Positions 41,116 to 50,102 are shown, numbered from the stretch's first letter. The stretch: 64,000 nucleotides of DNA from Bacteroidales bacterium UBA3653 (GCA_002373505.1 DFKE01000002.1:62001-126000), one strand, 5' to 3'. Notes: generated by a model from the sequence alone, not told the origin. Translations and numbers: made by a program.

Positions 41116-42644
41116 ACACAGCAATCCTAATTATCATTTGCGTAGTTGCCGGTCTTCTTGTAGGCGCGGGCGGCTATTATTTCATTGCCAGACTCGTTGG
41201 CGCCGGAATCATCCAGAAGGCGACCGAAGAGGCAGAGGTGGTGAAGAAAAACAAGATTGTTGAGGCTAAGGAGAAATTTATCGCCCTGAAACTTGAGCAC
41301 GACAATGCCGTGCGCGAGCAGGATAAACGGATACAACAGCAAGAGCAGCGTTTGCAACAGCGTGAACAGCAGTTGAATCAACGTCAAGGTGAAGTACAGC
41401 GAGCACTCAACGAATCGAACCAGAAGATGCAGGTGATAGAGCAACGCCAACAGGCGCTGGACTATCGTCAGCAGGAGATTGAGAAACTGCACCACGAGGC
41501 TGAGAAGCAGTTGGAGCAACTGAGCGGAATGAGCGCAGAGGAAGCGAAAGTGCAACTGATTGAAGCACTGAAAGACGAGGCCAAGACCGCTGCGATGTCG
41601 TATATCAACGAGATCATGGACAATGCCCGTCTGGAGGCTAACAAAGAGGCGAAGAAAATCATCATCCAGACCATCCAGCGTGTGGCTTCCGAGACAGCAG
41701 CCGAGAGCACCGTTTCTGTCTTCCATATCGAGAATGACGAAGTGAAGGGACGTATTATCGGCCGCGAGGGACGGAATATCCGCGCTTTGGAGGCGGCAAC
41801 CGGTGTAGAGATCGTTGTGGACGATACGCCGGAGGCCATCACTCTTTCCGCTTTCGACCCCGTGCGCCGCGAGATTGCGCGTCTGTCGCTGCACCAGTTG
41901 GTACAGGACGGCCGTATCCATCCGGCACGTATCGAGGAAGTGGTGGCTAAGGTGACCAAGCAGGTAGAGGAAGAGATCGTCGAGACGGGTAAACGTACCA
42001 CGATAGACCTTGGCATCCACGGCCTGCATCCGGAGCTGATCCGTCTGGTAGGAAAGATGAAATACCGTTCTTCGTATGGCCAGAACCTGTTGCAACACGC
42101 ACGCGAGACAGCGAACCTCTGTGCCGCTATGGCGGGTGAGTTGGGTTTGAACGTCAAGGCCGCGAAACGTGCAGGTTTGTTGCATGATATAGGTAAAGTG
42201 GCAGACGAGGATGTAGAACTGCCGCATGCAGAGTTGGGTATGAAGCTTTGCGAGAAATACGGCGAGAAGCCGGATATCTGCAATGCGGTCGGCGCTCACC
42301 ATGACGAATGCGAGATGAAGACCCTGATCGCGCCTATCGTGCAAGCTTGTGATGCTATCTCCGGAGCCCGTCCGGGTGCCCGTCGCGAGATCGTGGAGAG
42401 TTACGTGAAGAGACTCAATGACCTGGAGAACCTAGCTATGTCGTTCCCGGGTGTAGTGAAGACGTACGCTCTGCAGGCGGGTCGCGAACTGCGTGTGATC
42501 GTAGGAGCGGACAAAGTGTCCGACAAGGATGTAGAGTTGCTCTCGTTTGATTTGGCGAAACGTATCCAGGACGAGATGACCTATCCGGGTCAGATCAAGG
42601 TGACTGTCATCCGCGAGGTACGCGCGATCAACGTAGCCAAATAA
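41112..42644 (+). CDS. rny: ribonuclease Y
   Basis: 510 residues: N-terminal membrane segment (~3-25), long Gln/Glu coiled coil (~35-165), KH domain (GRIIGREGRNIRALEAATG, ~215-260) and HD domain (HDIGK, ~358-362). RNase Y is a membrane-bound endonuclease starting mRNA decay. Length and order are as in the family. A palindrome and a terminator follow the stop. Confidence 0.97.
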   Translation: MNTAILIIICVVAGLLVGAGGYYFIARLVGAGIIQKATEEAEVVKKNKIVEAKEKFIALKLEHDNAVREQDKRIQQQEQRLQQREQQLNQRQGEVQRALNESNQKMQVIEQRQQALDYRQQEIEKLHHEAEKQLEQLSGMSAEEAKVQLIEALKDEAKTAAMSYINEIMDNARLEANKEAKKIIIQTIQRVASETAAESTVSVFHIENDEVKGRIIGREGRNIRALEAATGVEIVVDDTPEAITLSAFDPVRREIARLSLHQLVQDGRIHPARIEEVVAKVTKQVEEEIVETGKRTTIDLGIHGLHPELIRLVGKMKYRSSYGQNLLQHARETANLCAAMAGELGLNVKAAKRAGLLHDIGKVADEDVELPHAELGMKLCEKYGEKPDICNAVGAHHDECEMKTLIAPIVQACDAISGARPGARREIVESYVKRLNDLENLAMSFPGVVKTYALQAGRELRVIVGADKVSDKDVELLSFDLAKRIQDEMTYPGQIKVTVIREVRAINVAK

Positions 42645-42662
42645 TCAGCCATGCATGGCTGA
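42645..42662. other. 18-bp perfect palindrome after rny
   Basis: TCAGCCATGCATGGCTGA begins directly after the rny stop. No T-run follows; it may stabilise the 3' end or be a protein site. Confidence 0.5.
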
Positions 42663-42667
42663 TACAG

Positions 42668-42699
42668 AAAGGACTTCCGCCTACAGGTAGAAGTCCTTT
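42668..42699. terminator. bidirectional terminator between rny and the trmN6-like gene
   Basis: AAAGGACTTC (42668-42677) pairs with GAAGTCCTTT (42690-42699), 12-base loop. The left part encodes the last residues of the convergent gene (KDFYL). Confidence 0.8.
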
Positions 42700-43511
42700 G
42701 TTATGTCCTGATAGGCGGCAGAACGGCCGCCTGTATCGTTTTCCAGAACAAGGCTGTCTTCGGAGACGGTTCCGGAGTTCCGATATGTCGATATATCGGT
42801 ATATCGATATTTCGGTTTTACGAAAGCCAGTAGAACTCTTCGCGCAGGTTTGTTTTCCTTACTATATACATGCGTGATGCGCGTGGGAAGCAGACCAGCC
42901 ATGCGCGCTAATTCGCACGCCTCTGTCTTTGCCTCTGCCGGAAGAATGAGAGCCACTGTACCTTCCGGACTCAATAAACGGGCACTATGCTGCAGCAGCT
43001 CGCTGTATGTTAGTGTGTCCGTGTGGCGCGCAGTCTGGCGGCTTTTGTCCGGATTCTTCAGGCTGTTCTGAAAATAAGGCGGGTTGGAGACGATGAGAGA
43101 GTAGAACCCCTCCCTAGGTTGTTCTACGGACGACCACCGGGCGTCCGATCGAGCAGAACTCTTCACCCGCTCAAGGGAGGGGACTGAATGGCTATGCCAG
43201 TCTTGAAGGCATGCATGGAATGTATGCAGGCGGTCCGACCATGGTGAAGCGGCGAAGTTCTCTGCGGCTTGCTCTATGGCGGATTTGTCTATGTCAATCG
43301 CATCAATATGCGCTTGGGGAAACCGCTGCGCTAGCATCAGAGCAACCAAACCGCTACCCGTACCGACATCCAAAATGCTGAATGCTGACGGCTGGATGCT
43401 GACTGCCGGCTCCGCCCATGCCCCAAGCAGGACACCGTCGGTGCCTACTTTCATGGCGCACCGGTCGTGCCGGACGATGAACTGCTGAAATTTAAAGAAC
43501 GGATTCGACAT
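42681..43511 (-). CDS. tRNA1(Val) (adenine37-N6)-methyltransferase-like (TrmN6/YfiC)
   Basis: 276 residues from the ATG at 43511. N-terminal KVGTDGVLLGAW, AdoMet motif LDVGTGSGLVALMLAQR and catalytic NPPY (VSNPPYF) match TrmN6. Three pieces look foreign: residues ~32-43 (VSIQPSAFS) from a 7-bp GTCAGCA array; ~110-135 from a 76-bp REP-like element with 9-bp inverted ends (43107-43182); and ~232-246 (YRYTDISTYRNS) from an 8-bp NCGN array. All stay in frame. The start overlaps the membrane gene by 20 bases. Confidence 0.85.
   Translation of the reverse strand: MSNPFFKFQQFIVRHDRCAMKVGTDGVLLGAWAEPAVSIQPSAFSILDVGTGSGLVALMLAQRFPQAHIDAIDIDKSAIEQAAENFAASPWSDRLHTFHACLQDWHSHSVPSLERVKSSARSDARWSSVEQPREGFYSLIVSNPPYFQNSLKNPDKSRQTARHTDTLTYSELLQHSARLLSPEGTVALILPAEAKTEACELARMAGLLPTRITHVYSKENKPARRVLLAFVKPKYRYTDISTYRNSGTVSEDSLVLENDTGGRSAAYQDITKDFYL
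42772..42815 (-). repeat. 8-bp NCGN array in the trmN6-like gene
   Basis: CCGG 42772, CCGA 42780, TCGA 42788, TCGG 42796, TCGA 42804, TCGG 42812: six units at exact 8-bp spacing, translated near the C-terminus. Confidence 0.8.
43107..43182. mobile_element. 76-bp REP-like element inserted in the trmN6-like gene
   Basis: Ends are inverted: CCCCTCCCT (43107-43115) and AGGGAGGGG (43174-43182). It adds about 25 residues just before the strand leading to NPPY, where related enzymes have a short turn. Confidence 0.5.
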
Positions 43512-44223
43512 GCTCGTGGTGGCAACAACCGCCGTGTTCATGTTCCCGGGCCTCAAGCACACAATGAATACAAAGATAGATGCCGATACCGATGAAAAGA
43601 ACGGCACAGATATGCCGGAACCATTTCTCAAAAGTATTCATTTTCTGCGTCAGGTTTCCTATGCTCACTGCGCTGTAACTTACGAGCCAGGCTATCAGCA
43701 TGATCGGAAGGCCTGTGCCGAGACCGAAAATCACAGGCATGAGCCAGTTCCAGCTGCTCGGAAGCGTCAGCGTGATATCTATCATCGTCAGGAAATAAAC
43801 CAAACGGTGGGGACAGAAAGCGATCGCGAAGAAGATACCGAGAATAAAAGACCAAAGCCAGCTGGCGTTGGAATCCGCATTCTGCAGGAACTTGCTTATT
43901 CCGTGGTCATGCTCATGGTGGTGGTGACCGCTGAAAAGCAGCACGATACCGCAGATAAGCATGAATGCCGCCAGAATCGGTTCGCCCCAATGCGCCAGCA
44001 CATGCTGGATCCCCTCTGTCTGCGCCCCCATGAGAAAAGGAATGCTGAGCAGCACGTATGTCGCCAGTTTGCCCAAAACGAACATGGCTCCGTTGCCCAG
44101 AACCTTGCGTTTGTTGTTGATTTCCTTGTCAATATAACTGATGGCGGTAATGCTGGTAACCAGAGTGCAAGGGTCGAGTATGGTCAGTAATCCTAATAGT
44201 AAAGCAGTAAAAATTTGCACCAT
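43492..44223 (-). CDS. CcdA/DsbD-like membrane transporter (ArsG-like family)
   Basis: 243 residues from the ATG at 44223. Six hydrophobic segments; the first ends in LLTILDPCTLVTSITAISYIDK, the Pro-Cys motif of the DsbD/CcdA fold and of the ArsG-like group. His-rich cytoplasmic or periplasmic pieces (GHHHHEHDHG and the C-terminal CCHHEHVE) suggest metal binding. Could move reducing equivalents or a metal/metalloid. The promoter faces that of the sensor kinase on the same 36 bp. Confidence 0.75.
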   Translation of the reverse strand: MVQIFTALLLGLLTILDPCTLVTSITAISYIDKEINNKRKVLGNGAMFVLGKLATYVLLSIPFLMGAQTEGIQHVLAHWGEPILAAFMLICGIVLLFSGHHHHEHDHGISKFLQNADSNASWLWSFILGIFFAIAFCPHRLVYFLTMIDITLTLPSSWNWLMPVIFGLGTGLPIMLIAWLVSYSAVSIGNLTQKMNTFEKWFRHICAVLFIGIGIYLCIHCVLEAREHEHGGCCHHEHVESVL

Positions 44224-44246
44224 AATATCATTTTTTTTCAAAAAAG

Positions 44247-44278
44247 TTTGCAAAGGTACGAAAATTGTTGTAATTTTG
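44247..44278 (+). promoter_or_regulatory. promoter of the sensor kinase gene
   Basis: TTTG (44247-44250), 20 bases, TAATTTTG (44271-44278). The ATG is only ten bases past the -7 box, so the leader is at most a few bases. Confidence 0.8.
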
Positions 44279-44282
44279 CAAG
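44251..44282 (-). promoter_or_regulatory. promoter of the ArsG-like gene, face to face with the kinase promoter
   Basis: Minus strand CTTG (44279-44282), 20 bases, TACCTTTG (44251-44258). Each promoter's -7 box abuts the other's -33 box, so both cannot be occupied at once. Confidence 0.75.
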
Positions 44283-44287
44283 CGAAA

Positions 44288-46315
44288 ATGAAAAAAGTAC
44301 GCAAAATATTTCATTTTTTATGTCTGTCGGCATTGTTTTGCCTGTTAGCGGCATGTCATTCTTCGTCTGCAGAGAAACAATTGACGGAGCGCGAGACGGC
44401 GGCAGAGAAACGGACTGCGGAGTTATGCCATGCATTGCTGCATAACGCGTCTTTGGATTCGATCCGTGCGATAGCCGAACAGGAAGAGGATATGCTCTTC
44501 TATGTTTTTAATGCGCGCCAGATGGTATATTGGTCCAGCAACGAACTGGCTTCCGGTGATGTATATCTGTTCTCCTATGATGTATGGCGTGAGCGGGATT
44601 TTCAGAACGCAAAGGCGATGGTCCGTTGGACCAAGGCAGGGCTGTATAATGTGATGACGGTGTTGCCGCTGAGTTATACTACTATACAGGATTACACCGA
44701 TATCTCTACAATCGCCTCCCAGACTTTCTCTTTCCGCGAGGTACTGACGTATGACGAGAAGCCGTATTCTTACTCGCGGCTGTATTTTGTCCTGTGTCTG
44801 GTTCTCTTTGGCATAGTGTTCCTAATCGGGATTATCGGTCTGGTTCTTAATCGCGGAATCCGCAACATGCGCCTCTCCACGCGGATTATGTATATCATCC
44901 TTTTGCCGGTGATGGCGGTGTTCATTTATATTTTCTTCATGTCCATCCATTATGTGCGTAAGAATAATGAGGAGCACCAGCGCCATGACTTGCAGATGCG
45001 GAGCGAGTATGTGCAGTCTTATCTGCGTTCGTTGTACTATTGGGATGTGAGTCTGAGTCCCTCGCAGGCGCAAGGTCTGGCGATTGACTTGCATGATCTG
45101 GGATACGATATGAACCAGGACGTGCATGTCTATTCTCTCTCCGGCGAACTGTTAGCCACTTCTTCTCCGGCGTTGTTTGACAACGGTCTGCTCTCGCGGA
45201 GAATGGCTCCGCAGGCTCTCTTCACGGAGGAGCATGCCACTATCTGTTACGAGAAGATAGCCACTCACCCTTATCTGGTTTCTTACGTACCCTTCCATAA
45301 CGGTTCGTTTGTGACGATCGGCTATATTGCCATCCCTTCTTTCATGAGCGAACAGACGCGCAACGCGGAGATAGACACCCTTCTCTCGCGTTTGTTGCCG
45401 CCGTATATCCTTGTTCTCTTACTGGCGTTGTTCTTCGCCTTCGGGGCGGCAAAGAGTGTGACGGCGCCTATCTCTATGCTGACGGACAAGATGCGGCGGT
45501 TTGAGATCGGCGGAAGGGACAACCATATCGAGTACCCGTATCATGACGAATTAGGTGCGCTGGTGGAGAGGTATAACCTGCTGGTTGACCGGGTGGAGGA
45601 GAGTGCCGAACGGTTGGCACGGGCGGAACGCGAAGGAGCATGGCGGACCATGGCGCGGCAGATTGCGCACGAGATTAACAATCCGCTTACGCCGATGAAA
45701 CTGTCCGTCCAGAAACTGCAGCTCAAACGCGGCACGGACGGCTTCGACGAGTATTTCGACAAGACCACCAAGATGCTGATAGCAGAGATAGACAACCTCG
45801 CGCATATTGCACAATCGTTCTCTACTTTTGCCAAGCAGCCGGAGGTCATCACCACCGAGGTGGATGTGGCGGAGAAACTGTCGAATGTCATTACTCTCCA
45901 GCGCGCAAACGACGAGCAGATTCCGGTCCGGTATGTGGGACCCGATTCAGGCGTGCTCGTCCGCGCGGACAACGAACAGATAGCGCAGGTCTTCGTCAAT
46001 ATCATCCGCAATGCCTTGCAGGCGCTTGCCAATGACCAACTGCCTGCTGCCAACCGCCAGTCGCCGGACATCATCGTGATTCTCAACGCCGCCTATTCGG
46101 ACAGGGAGGTGCAGATCTCCATTTCCGATAACGGACCCGGTATTCCGGAGAGCATACAGGCGCGTATCTTCCAACCTAATTTCACTACAAAATCCAACGG
46201 GAACGGACTCGGTCTGGCAATCTCGAAACATATTGTGGAAGGCTCCGGAGGACGCATCGAGTTCGAAACTTCGCCCAAAGGAACGACCTTTTATATATAC
46301 TTACGCAAAAAATAA
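44288..46315 (+). CDS. membrane sensor histidine kinase (NtrY-like)
   Basis: 675 residues from the ATG at 44288. Signal or lipoprotein-type start (LFCLLAAC), periplasmic part, membrane segments near ~160-185, ~200-220 and ~370-390, HAMP-like linker, HisKA with phospho-acceptor His461 (RQIAHEINNPLTPMKL), then an ATPase domain with N-box (NIIRNALQAL), DNGPGIPE and NGNGLGLAISK. The H-box form is typical of NtrY-like kinases. No response regulator is adjacent. Residues ~580-595 (NDQLPAANRQSPD) come from a 7-bp CCAANNG array in a loop of the ATPase domain. Confidence 0.9.
   Translation: MKKVRKIFHFLCLSALFCLLAACHSSSAEKQLTERETAAEKRTAELCHALLHNASLDSIRAIAEQEEDMLFYVFNARQMVYWSSNELASGDVYLFSYDVWRERDFQNAKAMVRWTKAGLYNVMTVLPLSYTTIQDYTDISTIASQTFSFREVLTYDEKPYSYSRLYFVLCLVLFGIVFLIGIIGLVLNRGIRNMRLSTRIMYIILLPVMAVFIYIFFMSIHYVRKNNEEHQRHDLQMRSEYVQSYLRSLYYWDVSLSPSQAQGLAIDLHDLGYDMNQDVHVYSLSGELLATSSPALFDNGLLSRRMAPQALFTEEHATICYEKIATHPYLVSYVPFHNGSFVTIGYIAIPSFMSEQTRNAEIDTLLSRLLPPYILVLLLALFFAFGAAKSVTAPISMLTDKMRRFEIGGRDNHIEYPYHDELGALVERYNLLVDRVEESAERLARAEREGAWRTMARQIAHEINNPLTPMKLSVQKLQLKRGTDGFDEYFDKTTKMLIAEIDNLAHIAQSFSTFAKQPEVITTEVDVAEKLSNVITLQRANDEQIPVRYVGPDSGVLVRADNEQIAQVFVNIIRNALQALANDQLPAANRQSPDIIVILNAAYSDREVQISISDNGPGIPESIQARIFQPNFTTKSNGNGLGLAISKHIVEGSGGRIEFETSPKGTTFYIYLRKK
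46029..46070 (+). repeat. 7-bp CCAANNG array inside the sensor kinase gene
   Basis: CCAATGA, CCAACTG, CCTGCTG, CCAACCG, CCAGTCG, CCGGACA: six consecutive 7-bp units, fully translated between the N-box and the DNGPG motif. Confidence 0.65.
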
Positions 46316-46320
46316 TCGTT

Positions 46321-47643
46321 ATGAGAAAAATTATTCTTTTCGTTGCAGCGTTGGTGCTGGTAGTGCCGACGAATGCTCAGTTCTTTAACCGTTTGGTAGA
46401 TGCAGCCAAGCAAAGTGCAGAAAACGCCGTACAACGGCAAGTAGAGCAGAAAGTGGAAGAAGGAGTGGAGAAAATCTTCAATCCGGAAACAGGCGAGTAT
46501 GAGGAAGTAAAACGCGACGAACCGCAGGAAGTGGAAGAACAGGCAAAACCGCAGAAGCCGCAAGGCTGGACTTGTCCCAAATGCGGTGCCCAAGGCCAGA
46601 CCGGTAAATTCTGCACCGAATGTGGCGCAAAGAAACCGGAAGCAGGCAATGCAACTCCTTCTCCGAAAAAGACTTTAGAGAGTTCCTATGCAAAATCAGA
46701 CTTTGTGCCCGGCGATGAGATTATGTTCGAAGACGATCTGGTCGGTGAGCAGATGGGAGAGTTCCCGTCCAAATGGGATCTGTTGGAAGGTAACGCTGAG
46801 ATCGCTTCCGTGGACGGCAAAACGGTCATCAACCTCACCGACGTCTCCACGGAAATCATGCCGCTGATGAAAAATCCGAAGAACTATCTGACCGAGGCCT
46901 TCACGCTCGAATTCGATTTCCTCGGCGGTAGTGACGAGAAATCCATTTATTGCGCTTATATCATCCACCTCAAGAATATAGAGGGCGAGGACGTCGCTAC
47001 CATCAATCTCGACGGTACGGCTTCTGGCTGGGCGCTTACATCGTGGGTCACCGCCAGCGGTGAACAACGCGAGAACCGTTCTGCAGCGCCGGCAAAAGAG
47101 GAGGAGTGGAACCATGTGGCATTGTCCTTCAACAAGCGTGCACTCAAGGTATACCTCAACGGCAACCGTATAGTCAATATCCCCAACTGTGCTCGCCCGC
47201 AGTACTTCACGCTGCAGCGTTCCTACTGGGCAGACCATCGTAACTTGATGACCAACGTGCGTCTCTGCAAAGGCGCCGTACCTCTCTACAACCGTCTTAT
47301 AACCGACGGCAAGATTATCACCTACGCCATAACCTTCGATATCGGCAAAGCAACTATTAAACCCGAGTCGATGACCGAGATTAACCGCATCGCCCAACTG
47401 ATGAAAGACAACGGTGACCTCAAGTTTGAGGTGCAGGGTCATACGGATAACACCGGAACGGTAGCCGGCAACCAGAAACTTTCCGAGCAACGCGCGCAGG
47501 CGATCGTAAGTAAATTAGTAGAGATGGGCATCGCTGCCAACCGCCTGTCTGCCAAAGGAATGGGACAGAGTGCGCCGCTTGCTGATAACTCTACCGACGA
47601 AGGTCGTGCAAAAAACAGACGAGTAGAATTTGTTAAAAAATAA
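46321..47643 (+). CDS. OmpA-type protein with zinc ribbon and LamG-like domain
   Basis: 440 residues. Signal peptide MRKIILFVAALVLVVPTNAQ; helical segment; zinc ribbon at ~82-105 (CPKCGAQG, CTECGAKKP); a ~200-residue concanavalin/LamG-like domain (EIMFEDDL, FTLEFDFLGG, WNHVALSFNKRALKVYLNGN); and a C-terminal OmpA domain (~335-440: ITFDIGKATIKPES, VQGHTDNTG, NRRVEFVKK), which binds peptidoglycan. A zinc ribbon in an exported protein is unusual. It probably sits in the periplasm. It follows the kinase by 5 bases. Confidence 0.85.
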   Translation: MRKIILFVAALVLVVPTNAQFFNRLVDAAKQSAENAVQRQVEQKVEEGVEKIFNPETGEYEEVKRDEPQEVEEQAKPQKPQGWTCPKCGAQGQTGKFCTECGAKKPEAGNATPSPKKTLESSYAKSDFVPGDEIMFEDDLVGEQMGEFPSKWDLLEGNAEIASVDGKTVINLTDVSTEIMPLMKNPKNYLTEAFTLEFDFLGGSDEKSIYCAYIIHLKNIEGEDVATINLDGTASGWALTSWVTASGEQRENRSAAPAKEEEWNHVALSFNKRALKVYLNGNRIVNIPNCARPQYFTLQRSYWADHRNLMTNVRLCKGAVPLYNRLITDGKIITYAITFDIGKATIKPESMTEINRIAQLMKDNGDLKFEVQGHTDNTGTVAGNQKLSEQRAQAIVSKLVEMGIAANRLSAKGMGQSAPLADNSTDEGRAKNRRVEFVKK

Positions 47644-47654
47644 ATTTTAGTATT

Positions 47655-48680
47655 ATGAAAAAGTATTTTTATGTAGCGCTTGTAGCGCTTGCAAGTGCAA
47701 CAATGTTCGTTTCTTGTGAACAAAAAGGCAAATCGGGTGGCAATGACGAGCCGACTAACGGTACAACCTATGCCGGAGACACATGGATTACTTCTCCGGA
47801 GCAATTTGACATTAAATTGGTGAACGACTCCACCTATAGTTGCTGGGAGTGGCATGTATGGTGTGACGGAACGACCCTTAGTGTAGAACCGTTCTGGGGC
47901 ACCGAGGCTCAACTGCTCTGGATGATTGATCAATCCATGAAAGCAGAGTTGAAGGTGTTTGGTGAGTATCACAAGAAATACCGCTACTATCTGGTAGAAG
48001 AGAATACAGAAGAGGCATGCATGGCTCGTCAATGGGAAGGAGCAGAGTGCTGGTTGGAGACCATCACATGGATTGATTCTCTCGGCGGACAGCACACCAG
48101 CCAAGAGTATGGATGGATGCCGGAGGCTAACATGAAAGAGCGTCATGAATATTACATGGCTAAACTGGAGCAGATAGGTGTAGCTAATCATGAGTACGAG
48201 CGCGTAACGGACAAAACTGACAAAGATGCGTGCTGGGCAATGAATCCGGAAGATACTACTATCGTAACTCCGCCGGATCCAAAAGATTATGACAAATTCG
48301 ACAACACAACCTACAAATGTTGGATGGTAACTCAAACCGCTTATGGTATGGATATTGTTACCTATGTATGGATGACCGAGCGTGAGGTAAACGAGTACTA
48401 TGACTCTATGCGCATTCCGTATGTTTACGAGCCAGCTGATGCCAATACAGAGGAGGCTTGCGATGAGTTGAAAGAAAATAACAAACCTGGCGAGGGTGAA
48501 GAAGCTTGCTGGAAGATAACGACGTCCATCATGGGTCAAAATTCGATCGAGTACACATGGGGTACAGAGGCCGAAGTACAAGCAACCGTAAATGCCATTA
48601 ACGGTACCGGTTTAGGTACGGCTACCTACACCAAAGCCTCCGCTAATGATCCGGATTCTTGTGAAGCATTGAACGACTAA
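47655..48680 (+). CDS. lipoprotein with four Cys-containing repeats
   Basis: 341 residues, lipobox FVSC (Cys21). Four repeats of about 55-85 residues follow, each opening with a CW motif (SCWEWHVW, ECWLETITW, KCWMVTQTA, ACWKITTSI), a mid W-T/M-E stretch (WGTEAQ, WMPEAN, WMTERE, WGTEAE) and closing with an isolated Cys (EACMA, DACWA, EACDE, DSCEA). Each repeat probably makes one disulphide. Rich in Glu and Trp. Function unknown; it lies between the OmpA-type and another secreted protein. Confidence 0.75.
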   Translation: MKKYFYVALVALASATMFVSCEQKGKSGGNDEPTNGTTYAGDTWITSPEQFDIKLVNDSTYSCWEWHVWCDGTTLSVEPFWGTEAQLLWMIDQSMKAELKVFGEYHKKYRYYLVEENTEEACMARQWEGAECWLETITWIDSLGGQHTSQEYGWMPEANMKERHEYYMAKLEQIGVANHEYERVTDKTDKDACWAMNPEDTTIVTPPDPKDYDKFDNTTYKCWMVTQTAYGMDIVTYVWMTEREVNEYYDSMRIPYVYEPADANTEEACDELKENNKPGEGEEACWKITTSIMGQNSIEYTWGTEAEVQATVNAINGTGLGTATYTKASANDPDSCEALND

Positions 48681-48692
48681 AAGCGTGTCACT

Positions 48693-50009
48693 ATGAAGAA
48701 AGTATTGTTTACGGTATTGGCGGGTATGGTGCTCGCCATGCCGGGTATGGCGCAAGAATTCGACCATCAAATTGAAGCCCTCATCACCGGCGGTGGTTAT
48801 GAACTGGAAGAAAGCATTCCTGCAACGAAGATCAACTCGTTCGCAGACCTTATCAACAAGCGTCCGGCGATGCCTACGGCAAATGACCTCATTACACCCG
48901 AAGCCAAAACGGCTTATGCCCGTAAGGGTTCTGCTGCTTACTACCTCGGTGCCCTCAATTTCCGCAGTACACTACTGGAAAAACAGCAGGAGTTGAATAG
49001 CAAAACCCTTGAACTCGGAAAGAAACAGCAGAAGTCTAACCAAAAAGCCATGGCGCAGTATAACGCCAATGTGAACGCCGGACTCATGCCTTCGCAGCAA
49101 GAGATGATGCAACTTTATATGTCCGGTGAGATCAATGAGAAAATGTCCGAGGCGCAGATGATGGATGTTATGGCCGGAAAGTTCGCCGCGAAATGGGGGA
49201 TCTCCAAGCAGGAGTACATCAAGATTATCAACATGGCACAGTCCAATCCCAAAGGAACGGAAGCCTATCTCAAATCGAATCATCCGAGCCTCTATAACCG
49301 TCTTTATGCGGCCAATGCGCAGTTTGGCAATGAGAATGTCAATGCCGGAGACCCGCACGAAAACGAATACGGAGCGTTGGGCGAACAACTCTCAGAACTG
49401 GCTAACGAAGCCTTTGAGTTCAAGAACAACAACATGGATATGATGAAGCATGTGCAGTTCCAAGCGCACTCGAATGGTATGTTAAACGATGCAAGTTTTG
49501 CTGCGCACAGCGTGGGCCTGCCTACCAATAAATTGGAGGACCTCTTTGCGCAAATCATTGAAGGTTGGCGTGCGTCTTCCGAGTGCAAACGTGCTATCCA
49601 GATCGAAGATCCGCTCGCAGAGCGCTTAAATAACTGGGACTGCTGCAAGAATGCCAAAGAAGGACAAACCATTTGCTATCCGTCATGGTGGATCGAAGGC
49701 CGTAAATCAGAGAACGCACTCATCGATGCTTATAATAGAAAACAAGCCGAGAAATGGCTCGCAGAAGTAAAGGCTTACGATGTGCAGGTTACTGCGCTGA
49801 TGAAGCGTCTGATTGCACTTGACAACCAACTCGAGCAGATTCGTAACGGCGGCGAAGTAACTGCGGCATACGCGATGGCTAAGAGCCAAGCCTATATAGC
49901 AGCAACGCACCTGTACGACTTCAACTCCATCCTTGAATTAGCTTTGCAATTCCCGCATGTAGCGCGTCAAGAAGAATCACACTGCTGGACATTCTTCATC
50001 AAGGGCTAA
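48693..50009 (+). CDS. secreted helical protein of unknown function
   Basis: 438 residues, signal peptide MKKVLFTVLAGMVLAMPGMAQ. Predicted mostly helical, Gln/Met/Asn-rich in the middle (MPSQQEMMQLYMSGEINEKM), with Cys pairs late (DCCKNAKEGQTICYP). No family recognised. Last of the kinase-OmpA-lipoprotein group with 12-base spacing, so the four may act together at the envelope. Confidence 0.7.
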   Translation: MKKVLFTVLAGMVLAMPGMAQEFDHQIEALITGGGYELEESIPATKINSFADLINKRPAMPTANDLITPEAKTAYARKGSAAYYLGALNFRSTLLEKQQELNSKTLELGKKQQKSNQKAMAQYNANVNAGLMPSQQEMMQLYMSGEINEKMSEAQMMDVMAGKFAAKWGISKQEYIKIINMAQSNPKGTEAYLKSNHPSLYNRLYAANAQFGNENVNAGDPHENEYGALGEQLSELANEAFEFKNNNMDMMKHVQFQAHSNGMLNDASFAAHSVGLPTNKLEDLFAQIIEGWRASSECKRAIQIEDPLAERLNNWDCCKNAKEGQTICYPSWWIEGRKSENALIDAYNRKQAEKWLAEVKAYDVQVTALMKRLIALDNQLEQIRNGGEVTAAYAMAKSQAYIAATHLYDFNSILELALQFPHVARQEESHCWTFFIKG

Positions 50010-50030
50010 ATTTTAGAGTTTTTATCCATT

Positions 50031-50049
50031 TTATCAGCAATCCTGATAA
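50031..50049. promoter_or_regulatory. inverted repeat over the -33 region of the PH-like gene promoter
   Basis: TTATCAG, 5 bases, CTGATAA. The -7 box TACCTTTG is at 50070-50077, but the expected TTTG at -33 is replaced by the right arm. May be an operator or a weak terminator for the preceding gene. Confidence 0.35.
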
Positions 50050-50102
50050 CAACGTAACGAAAAAAGCAGTACCTTTGCACTGGATTTTAAAAAATCAAGG
50101 CA

